This document shows, in pieces, positions 17,319-25,472 of a stretch of 25,472 bases of DNA. Made by a program: the position numbers and the translations under genes. The stretch spans positions 1 through 25,472 of the forward strand of contig JAUCBJ010006150.1 in NCBI GenBank assembly GCA_032718475.1, written 5' to 3'. The stretch is from Nemertoderma westbladi. Lineage: Eukaryota > Xenacoelomorpha > Nemertodermatida > Nemertodermatidae. Numbering within the stretch: position 1 is the first letter of the stretch; every line of letters begins with the position of its first letter. Under the pieces are notes generated by a model. The model did not search any database. It was not told the DNA's origin and was given only the letters and a program-made list of their open reading frames with translations.

Positions 17319-17592
17319 TAGGGGGGGATCAAATCCCAACATTAATGGATTCCAGTTTGGACCACTTAGACCTGTTCTAGCATGTGAATGGAATTTCTGG
17401 TGCAAATGTTTTCGAAAAATATTGAGAATTGGCAACTTCATGCCATTTTTTGTAAATTGTGTGATTTACCGGAAAAATGCAATAGAAGTACATTTCACTG
17501 TAATCGTTCCACTGCCTGTTTTGACACTTCCAGACATTGTATGAACTCCATTTCAGTCTCATTTAAACTACAATGGGTGATTCAGTGTGTGT
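17319..17592 (+). repeat. Left terminal inverted repeat of the outer element
   Basis: Diverged inverse of about 25195-25472. The inner element inserted at its inner edge, into a GT-rich stretch (17585-17600). Confidence 0.65.
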
Positions 17593-17600
17593 GTGTGTAT

Positions 17601-17815
17601 TAGGGTGGGTCATAAAATGTAAAAGTTATGCAATTGCTCCACAAGTTGTACCAGTGAGGAGGCTTGGAGTGAGATGGAAAAATACCAAAAATTAAATAAA
17701 ATGAAGCACCCCTTGGGGGTCCTCCAACAGGTCACATATTGTGGCTAGAGAGTGGTTTTTTCATTAAATAAATTATCGACTAATTTTAAAGAATATTATG
17801 TTTATGTGCTCAGAA
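17601..17815 (+). repeat. Left terminal inverted repeat, inner element
   Basis: Matches the inverse of 21236-21448, including ACCAGTGAGGAGGCTTGG, GGGGGTCCTCCAAC and ATCGACTAATTT blocks. Confidence 0.85.
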
Positions 17816-17965
17816 TTAGGTTTCTTGACCACAAACACGATTAGTAACGTTTCCAACATCCCCAGTTGCCTGGACGACATTTTATTGGACGACAATTTGT
17901 ACTGAGTGAAGAGCTTATCTGGGTGGGAAATTCAAAAATGATTTAGTCTTACTTTCAGCATCTTG

Positions 17966-18335
17966 ACTTTTTGGTGATGTGACGTACAAAGCTATATTCA
18001 TCATTTCAAATACCGGTAGGCCTATTGCTATTACATGTATCAAACGGTTACAACCGTGGATAAATCCGCTGCTACTTAAAGCTACTTAACAGTTGTAAGG
18101 AAAATAATCACAATTATTTACCGGTATTATATTAAAGTTGAACAAATTAGACTTTTTGGTGATGTGACGTACAAAGCTATATTCATCATTTCAAATACCG
18201 GTAGGCCTATTGCTATTACATGTATCAAACGGTTACAATCGTGGATAAATCCGCTGCTACTTAAAGCTACTTAACAGTTGTAAGGGAAATAATCACAATT
18301 AATTACTGGTATTATATTAAAGTTGAACAAATTAG
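17966..18335 (+). repeat. Tandem 185-bp repeat directly before the transposase start
   Basis: 17966-18150 and 18151-18335 differ at only a few bases. The second unit ends two bases before the ATG at 18337, so the promoter or leader of the transposase gene is duplicated. The unit contains ACCGGTAGGCCTATTGC and GTTACAA/ATCGTGG stretches but no motif I can name. Confidence 0.95.
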
Positions 18336-18336
18336 A

Positions 18337-20899
18337 ATGGCATTGCGATCTAAAGCTAGTTTATGTGGTCATCCAACTGAACTGCCTTGTATTCAGCTAC
18401 CAACTCTTGGTGATGTATTACGGCATTTTGAATATGTTCGGCTAAAAAAAAATGAAAGTCACCCGTCACGGCGTGAGCTGGCAGAAGCTGTAGCTCAGGA
18501 TATTATAGCTCTTTATACTAAATCATCAATCCCTACAATAACAAAGGAAGGAATTATTTGGAAAATATTAAATGACAGTAATAAGATCCGTGATATTGAT
18601 AAGGTTCCTCATCAGCGTAGATCAAAGCCATATTTCATTGATCGGGTAGAAGAATGTAATAGCCGTTTAATATGTATGTTCGATGTTTCTGGCGAACTGA
18701 TTCCAGAAATTGAACGGCCATTTCTTGAAGATCAACGTGGAATGAGACGAATGTTCATCGGTGGTATTGACCGGAAAGAATCCTTAGCAATTCAGAAGCG
18801 TGTGGATCGGCAGCAGCAACTTATTGAGAGGGAGGAAAAAGAAGCAAAGCGTGTTAGTGAAATCCTTACTGATACAATGGCAGTCGATGATGGACTATCA
18901 AACCCCCAACCTGGAACTTCTGGGATATCAAGTGGAAGCCAAATTACTGGTACCGGTACCCAGATAGCACGAGAGCATGTCCCTAGGAACTACAGCAAGT
19001 TCCCCCTGGTAGCCCGTGAAGCCGATAGATATGGATTATCAAATCGTGCTGTAGCAGCAGTAGTAACTGCCACTCTCCAGGATGCTACCTTGGATTTTAG
19101 TTCCAGTCAGATTGTTGATAAAAACAAGATTAGCCGTATTAGGGAGAAAAGGCGAGAGAATCTTGGTAACCTGGATCGATCATATAGTCCAATTCATGGG
19201 ATTTATTTCGATGGTAGAAAAGATAGTACACTAGTTAAAGATGAGCAATCACAAAATTTTGTCAAGCTTCGTGTTGAGTAACACTATGTTCTGGTGGAAG
19301 AACCTGTTGGTAAGTATTTAGGACATGTTTGTCCAAAGTCGGGAAAAGCTGTTGACATTGCCAGGATATTAGACACCTTATTATTATACACCTTCTCCCA
19401 AAAAGAAATTACAAAACTAAAATATTTCAAAACAAAGTTAAAAAAACAGTTCCTATCGAAATATAGCCATGAGGATGCAACCTAGCGGATTTGCACCTGT
19501 GACTGCCGCCAATTAATAGAACATTATTTATTATACTGTATATGTAATGTAATAATGATTGTACTGTAGGCCTACTCGATTCCTCATACTGTATATTTGT
19601 ACTGTACATGGTGCAGCCTAGCTGTTACCTGGAACCCTGTGACGCTTATTTGCTTATAATTATCAGTAAATACTGTATGTATTAACTGCCTCGTGCAAAT
19701 ATATATTTGAATGAGTTTTTAGAAATTAAAGAGATATAATAATAATAATTGCAGGATCCTTCTTTGATTTCTTTGAGGCGAATAATTTGGATATAAGTGG
19801 TATACTTGTCATCGGGTGTGACGGAACAAATGTAAATACGGGTCGAGTTGGAGGCATAATTCGACTGATTGAAGAAGAGAAGATGTCACCAGTGCAATGG
19901 ATGGTATGTCTTTTGCATATTAATGAGTTGCCACTCCGCCATATCTTTAGTCAGTTAGATGGTCCAATGGAAGGTCCAAGCTCCTTCAAAGGACCAATTG
20001 GCACTCAAATAAAAGGTTCCCTGATTGATAAACCAGTTGTTTCATATACTCCCATTCCTTCTCCCAACTTTCTGGTTCTAGATGAGAATGTAATAAATTC
20101 GCTCAGTGCAGATCAGAAGTATCTGTATCATATAACCTTAGCAATCTCTACAGGACAGTGCAGTGGTGACACCTCCATCTTAGAGCCTGGTAGAATGGCG
20201 CATTCACGATGGGTTACCACTGCTAATCGTATTTGCCGACTATATGTGAGCGTTGACCACCCATCGAGAGAACTAGTGGATCTAACAACATTCATCTTAT
20301 TGGTGTATTCTCCCATGTGGTTTCTGATAAAACGGGAGCATCACCTTCAGCAAGGGCCAAGCAATTTCTTCTCCCTTGTGAAGTGGAGCCGATATCTTAC
20401 TGGAGTTCAGAAAGAAACAGTGGATAAAGTATTAAAGCGGAACTGCTTTTTTGCTCACCCCGAGAATATATTACTTGCTATGGTATACGACCCCAGTCCT
20501 GTTATTCGTGAATTAGCTGTGCGATGCATTCTAAAGGCTCGGGAGAAACACAAGCTCGATTCTGTTCGTTGCTTCGTTACACCAGAACTTAACCTTGAAG
20601 CAGACGACTACACTAGTCTTGTGAAGTGGTGGGATCCAAATCTGACTGTGACTGAGCCGCCAATACTTTCAAATATATCGAATGAGATCCTCACACTACT
20701 TACCAATCAACCTGAACTCGTCCCATTACCAATTGGATATCCCTGTCATCAGCAGTTAGTTGAGCGTATGGTACGGGTTGTCACAGAGGCTTCTCAACAA
20801 GTCGTTGGTAAGGTTAAGAGAGATCAACTGATAAAGTCACGAATTGATGCCCGGGACCAAAGACCCAAATTTGACTCCAAGATCGATTACATTGTATAG
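18337..20899 (+). pseudogene. hAT-like transposase of the inner element, one stop and an intervening segment
   Basis: The start at 18337 opens MALRSKASLCG, followed by the LPTLGD motif and helical segments that probably bind DNA. An acidic stretch and a Ser/Gly-rich linker follow, then the catalytic part. The first Asp is in IYFDGRKD (19210-19212), the second in VIGCDGTNVNTG (19820-19822), a CxxH pair in CLLH (19907-19918), and the Glu in LVERMVRVVTEAS (20762-20764). With the non-coding gap discounted, D to D is about 73 residues and D to E 314. Hermes, a hAT transposase, has 68 and 324. An in-frame TAA at 19279-19281 and the gap at about 19363-19753 interrupt the gene. It would act on the TAGGGTGGGTC ends. 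I do not know a published name for this clade. Confidence 0.8.
19310..19754 (+). other. Intron or small insertion inside the inner transposase gene
   Basis: There are two readings. A canonical phase-1 intron would run from GTAAGTAT at 19310 to TTGCAG at 19754 and keep the frame. That would remove the coding-looking YLGHVCPKSGKAVDIA, which I believe is conserved in relatives. Alternatively, only about 391 bp (roughly 19361-19751) is foreign, bounded by similar TTGCCAGGAT and TTGCAGGAT. Removing that also restores the frame and gives the D-to-D spacing of the outer transposase. The content is AT-rich without other features. Confidence 0.5.
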
Positions 20900-21235
20900 T
20901 TTTACAAATAACTAAAGAGCCCCGATAATTCAGTGATACTGGTACTGTCGTATTCACTGAAAGAAAGGATACATTTTTATAAATTGGGTTGTTACATAAT
21001 TTCCATACACAACACAATATGCAGAAATTTGACTGAATACTCGAACTAACAGCATAAAGTGTTAGAGGTGGAAAGAAATAGTGGTAATTCATGAATGTTA
21101 TCGAAAATATTAAGTTTATTGTTTTTTTCAGGCTGTTTGTTTATTTACCAAATTGTGATACTTGGGGTCCCTCAAAAGTGATGTTGATGAAAGCAGGGAT
21201 ATAGTTTTAGTAGACAAGAAAACGAAATCTAAGCA
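20900..21235. other. 3' non-coding part of the inner element
   Basis: No gene and no clear terminator or polyadenylation motif. The minus-strand 92-codon frame here is not supported. Confidence 0.4.
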
Positions 21236-21448
21236 GATTAACATATTATTTCTTTAAATTAGTCGATTATCTACCACTTCCCGTTATAAGGAACCGCCCG
21301 CTAGCCCCAATATGTGACCAGTTGGAGGACCCCCACGGGGTGATTCAATTTATTCAATTTTTGGTATTTTTTCATCTCACACCAAGCCTCCTCACTGGTA
21401 CAACTTGTGGAGCAATTGCATAACTTTTACATTTTATGACCCACCCTA
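21236..21448 (-). repeat. Right terminal inverted repeat, inner element
   Basis: Inverse of 17601-17815. It ends CCACCCTA, directly followed by the 8-bp duplication GTGTGTAT. Confidence 0.85.
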
Positions 21449-21456
21449 GTGTGTAT

Positions 21457-21800
21457 GTATGTCAGTAGCTACTTGAATTCCATCAGTTAATACTTTACTT
21501 ACTGCAAATTAGCAATAAAAGAACTGGCTAATCCGGTATTCCTTTATTCCAGTATTCCCTATTGTACCTGTAGTGAACTACTGTAATGTAAAATATTGAA
21601 TTAATTTAAAGTTGAATTGAAATTAAATAAACATAACTGAATTGTTATATATCAGTTGCGGAAAAATTGCTCGAGAACAGCGAACTAGTTGGCGAGTCAA
21701 TATCAATAGCAGTCACCGGACCGGGCATTACAACGGTGGTGGAAAAATCGCTCAAGAATATCGAGCTGGTTGGCGAATTTACTTCGATAGCTCCCTTAAT
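21457..21800. other. Leader of the outer transposase gene with a 78-bp imperfect tandem repeat
   Basis: GGAAAAATTGCTC (from 21660) and GGAAAAATCGCTC (from 21738) head two related units that share GAACAGCGA/GAATATCGA and GTTGGCGA blocks. Frames are open here in two phases, but none starts with ATG in the transposase frame. I take it as non-coding leader or a short upstream frame. Confidence 0.45.
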
Positions 21801-24800
21801 ATGGGAGATCATCTTGATAATCATGTTCTGCCAACAGTTGGAGACTGTCTTTCTACATACACATCGTACACTAAGACTGGGTCATCAAAACAGGAGGCTA
21901 TTTCGAAAACTGCCAGTCAAGTCAGTTCGATTTGGAAAGAATGCAACTGCTGTCCTAAAGACTTAAAACTGATTAAGAAACTCTTAGATGAATCCATTAA
22001 GAAAAAGGAGAATTTACTAGCTACTCATAAAAAGGCAGAACTGCGGCAGTTTGAAAAGGAACTGTTTGATGTCATTACATCATTCAAATATCGTAAAGGA
22101 GCATTTGATCTTGATTTTTATGAGGACCAGCAAACATCTAGGACGCTGAGAAGAGAAACGTGTTTAAATCCAGAATTTGAAAAGAGTTTGGAAAATATTA
22201 CAAATGAAGAACAAAGGGCTGAACGGTACAGAAGTCTACAGAGTACCTCAAGCCAATCACTATTTTATCAGGATGAGGATGCAGTTCTGATATCTTCAGA
22301 AACAGATGCAATTTGCAGTGATGAATTTGAGAAAGTGTGTCCTTCTTCACCAACAGCACGATTAACTAGGAAAAGAAAGAAATCTTCAAATACAACTAAC
22401 ACTAGCAACAACAAATGTTATCGATCTAACTCAGCCCAATCAGATGTCAATAAATTTCCAAAAGTACAAGTTCGCTCAGTCCCCACTCGAGATCGCTACA
22501 CATCCTCAAAAGATGTGAAAACTGAAATAACTAATGTTATTGTCAAGCTGATGGCTGTAGCCGATCTGAGCCCAAAACAAGCTCTACAGTCACTTCAAAT
22601 AGTGGCAAATGATTTATTTGGCCAGAGCTTCAAACTACCTCTTGAACTGGAACAATCAAAAGGAAAGGTAAATAATAGTGAGAATGAGAATGAGAGACGT
22701 AAACGCACATATGATCCTGATCGTCTACCTTCGAAGCATTATATACGAGAGGCTCGATGCTTAATATCTCTTTGTACTGAACAAGAGATTGGAAATGAGT
22801 TGATAACTTCCGAGGCTGCTGTTCAACACATAGATGGTACCTCACGGAAACGACTTGGGAAGATCATTACTGCCCCATTAACAATTGATGAGAAATTGAG
22901 AGTACTTCCATATTTTTGTGTAGCCAATGAGACAACTCAAAATCTTTGCAAGTTACTAGTTTATCAACTGGAGCGTTTTTGCTGTTTAACTGAGTGTGAA
23001 AGTAAGGAGATGTTATGGAAGAAGGTAAGCTGTACAATGACAGACCTTGCATCTTCTAACCACAAGATTGCAGCTGAAGTATCTAAGGACCTTGGTATTA
23101 CTTATAAACCAGGAGTCCTCTTCTGCACTTATCCACACAGTTCTTGGATTTGATGAAGCCATTAAAAGAGTTATGTTAGTAATTGAACGGGAAATAGGTC
23201 ATGACAAACTCTTAGCTGATATATCATATATTGATGCCCATGACAGCAGTTCTCCAGCAGTAATACAAGCCATAGATGCAATTTTGCGTCTGTTCAGTCC
23301 AGAATACTCAAACAAACCGTGGTCATGATATTTCAAATTTACCACATGGCTAGAAGGTCAAGGTAAAACGAACATGTCTTTTGATCTGAAAGACAGAAGA
23401 TTTGGAAAACTTCCTGCCTGTGCCGCAGTCATTATTTATCACTTGAATGATTTCGTAAAATTTATAAATGATGCAAATGAACTAAGAAATCAGCTGGTTT
23501 GTGTCGTGTATGGATATTTGAATAGTGATGTGATTCGCCTCTTATTACTGCCTATTGCAGTTCTGGGTATTTGCCTCCATGAGCCTTATATTTCTATGAT
23601 CATGTCACCTTACACAACATACTCGAAACTTTTGCAGTGGCTGCCAGAGCTATATGAAGAGTTGCGTCTTTTTAGCGGATCAGAAGTACAATTAAGAGGA
23701 AACACATTTTCAGTCTTTAGTAATCTTGTTTACACCCGTCATTACCCAGATAAATGGGTTGACATGATCGAATCAGAGCTTCATGACAATTCAAAACAAG
23801 AACTTTGCATCAAAGTACTGACAAAACTAACGAAAGAATGTGCTACAACACTTAGCAACCAACGTGGAGGCGCATTTCAATTTGGTGATGCTCAAAATCT
23901 ACATCCTTACCCAGTTAGAGATCAGGTGGTAGGAGATATGACCAAACTAGACCGGATTCCCATTCACAATATTGCCTGTGAACAGCTGTTTGGAGAAATC
24001 GACGAACGAAGTAAAAAGGGTGGGGGTTCATCAGGCACCATGAAGTATGTGTCTGATAAGATAGTAATTGGAAAATCGATTGATCTGGCATTTAAAGGTA
24101 ACTCCTACTGGAAAACAAAACAAATGAAAGCTAAAAAGAAAGAAATAGATCATCTTGAAATAAAGTGGGGAGAAGCACAACAGAGAATAAAGGTACAGAC
24201 ATCTAAATGTGATGATCTAGAAACAGAACAGATCCTACAAGGTCGCAAGTCATTAGAGCTGAAACGAGCAATAAAAGATCTCTCAGGTGGTATCATCCCA
24301 ACATCATCCGAAGATATTGAAAATATTATTCATAATGTTGAGGGTGCAAAACTGAATAAAGTGGTCACTGCACTTATACGAAACTCCAAATATGACTTCA
24401 AGTCACTGAAAACTGATCACCCCTTGTTTAGACAACGAGGACTATCACTTGAATCAAAGGTAAACAACTTAAAGGTGCTATATGGTGAACATCTGGAGAA
24501 AGGTAGGTTAACAGCAACCCTCGATGACTTGAGGAATGCTATTGGATTATCAGAAATGTCTACCTCATCTGCTCATGACTTTGAAGAGGATCAAATTCAG
24601 GAGGTTGCAGACCAGGAGTCTTATGTTTTCCACAGAGGTGAATTGGTTGTTGCAATTTGGCAAGACATTTGGTCTATTGGTGAAGTCATATCTTTCCTTC
24701 AAGTTCCAGATGAGAAAGTTTTAATAAAAGTACGTTTCATGCAGCGTTTGCAAATTGACAATCATGACAAGTGGAAATGGCCTACTATTGATGACATTTA

Positions 24801-24942
24801 TAACACTAATCCAGAAAATATTCTTCCAATGATACATCCCATCCTAGAACTTTCATCACTGTCTACTATGTATAGGTTTACCTTTGAACTAACAAACTTA
24901 TCAGTAATATTAGCATGTGTTGAAGATGCTCAAAAAAACTGA
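21801..24942 (+). pseudogene. hAT-like transposase of the outer element with C-terminal Tudor-like module
   Basis: The first ATG in frame (21801) is followed by VLPTVGDCL, the same opening motif as the inner transposase. A KRKK-type basic cluster follows near 22370. The catalytic part has Asp in HIDGTSRKRLG (22833-22835), Asp in MTDLASSN (23043-23045), and Cys (23124-23126) and His (23134-23136) of a CxxH pair. The Glu is in CEQLFGEIDE (23980-23982). Spacings D70D and D312E match the inner protein. After a coiled-coil-like stretch (about 24110-24280) comes a module with GELVVAIWQDIW, VRFMQ and WKWPTIDD (about 24625-24900), resembling Tudor/SH3-like modules at the C-terminus of such proteins. 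A one-base shift lies at 23127-23133 and a TGA at 23326-23328. The remaining frame is otherwise open for about 1,045 codons, so it died recently. Confidence 0.8.
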
Positions 24943-25194
24943 ACTTGAACGTGAAACTGAATTTCAAAATATTTTTTGTAAAACATGCTCTTGTATATGA
25001 TGATGATATAGGTTACTGGTGTATGCTTGATTATTAAACATGATGGTTCTAATGTTTACTGTAAAATTTGATTAATTATCTTTAATGTAAACAATTATAC
25101 TTCCGTAAATTCGAAACAACTATAGGCAATTGGTTGCAAAAGATCACCTGTCGCATTTGAACTTCAGTTCAGGTCATAGTATGATGTCCATTGT
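24943..25194. other. 3' non-coding part of the outer element
   Basis: No gene is seen. AT-rich sequence leads into the right inverted repeat. Confidence 0.4.
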
Positions 25195-25472
25195 GGTCTC
25201 ATTTAAACCGCAATGGTCGATTTAGTGGGGGTAGGTGTTTATTGATTTATCCAATTCCCAATAGTTTGGAAACTATACATGGAATTATACTTTCCCGGTG
25301 TATCGGACTTATCAATCATAGGTTTATGTTCAAAATTAGGGCAGGAAGTTGCCAATTTTGGTTCAGAGCAAGTAAATTTGCATTTTTTGACATCCTAATA
25401 CATATGAGAACATTTCCAAGGGGTCCAAACTTTGGTCCATGACATTTCATAAAAAAAGTGGATTTGATCCCC
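25195..25472 (-). repeat. Right terminal inverted repeat of the outer element, tip missing
   Basis: Inverse of 17319-17592 with roughly two-thirds identity by eye. It also contains an internal near-palindrome, CCATTGTGG...CCGCAATGG (about 25187-25216). The window stops within a few bases of the element's end. Confidence 0.7.

Larger units (their letters stand above)
17601..21448. mobile_element. Inner hAT-like transposon, 3,848 bp, complete ends
   Basis: It starts TAGGGTGGGTCATAAAATG and ends with the exact inverse. The inverted repeats extend about 215 bp with moderate divergence (17601-17815 and 21236-21448). The 8-mer GTGTGTAT is present at 17593-17600 and 21449-21456, the hAT-type duplication length. 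It encodes one transposase in the left-to-right direction (18337-20899), preceded by a tandem 185-bp leader repeat. It lies inside the outer element and is therefore the younger insertion. Ends and gene are nearly complete, but the coding region has a stop, so this copy is probably not autonomous. Confidence 0.9.
17319..25472. mobile_element. Outer hAT-like transposon, right tip cut by the window
   Basis: The left end TAGGGGGGGATCAAATCC (17319) and the window's last bases GGATTTGATCCCC (25460-25472) are inverse copies. The inverted similarity continues about 270 bp inward (17319-17592 against about 25195-25472), including GTTTGGACC and AATTGGCAACTTC blocks. The tip fits the hAT YARNG start. 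The right target duplication lies just outside; the left one would be CTTTAAGA (17311-17318) in the Gypsy fragment. Without the inner element it is about 4.3 kb and encodes the transposase at 21801-24942. Confidence 0.75.

Noticed and set aside
21642-21800. Upstream extension of the outer transposase frame
   Set aside because: The frame is open but begins without ATG and covers a tandem repeat; the ATG at 21801 directly precedes the conserved LPTVGD motif.

Overview
The window looks like AT-rich intergenic or intronic DNA from a non-vertebrate animal, probably a marine invertebrate. The evidence is spliced-type gene pieces, animal-type transposases, an L2/CR1-like LINE, a Gypsy-type reverse transcriptase fragment and many long poly-C tracts. 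Motifs such as ACCGGTA and TAGGCCTA would suit an echinoderm or similar animal, but I cannot fix the phylum. There is no operon-like layout and no intact host gene. The first 52 bases look like one exon of a copper lytic polysaccharide monooxygenase (AA15 type) ending at a GTAAGT donor. Nearly everything else is mobile DNA.

Bases 1120-6325 hold a minus-strand CACTA/Tnp2-like transposase pseudogene cut into three pieces by two later insertions. One is a 753-bp hAT-type MITE (1209-1961, 8-bp target duplication CTTATCAA). The other is a 3.1-kb non-autonomous element (2273-5371) with perfect 79-bp terminal inverted repeats, each carrying five TTGATCAA palindromes at exactly 11-bp spacing.

Bases 6427-11723 and 13826-17196 are two direct copies, nearly identical by eye, of a roughly 3.3-kb unit. 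It contains a small minus-strand spliced gene remnant whose first intron received an L2/CR1-like LINE. Copy A also received a 2,007-bp TA-flanked element (6695-8701), and copy B preserves the unoccupied target site. Between the copies lie an unidentified frameshifted minus-strand reading frame, a solo transposon end and a second copy of the MITE core.

Bases 17319-25472 are two nested autonomous-type transposons. The outer one starts in a Gypsy reverse transcriptase fragment and runs to the last base of the window. It encodes a long transposase (21801-24942, one frameshift and one stop) with a C-terminal Tudor-like module. The inner one (17601-21448) has about 215-bp inverted repeats, an 8-bp duplication GTGTGTAT and its own transposase (18337-20899, one stop and an intervening segment). 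Both share an LPTxGD-type N-terminus and a D, D, CxxH, E layout whose spacings (70-73 and 312-314 residues) resemble the hAT transposase Hermes. I read them as two divergent members of a poorly described hAT-like lineage, one nested inside the other.
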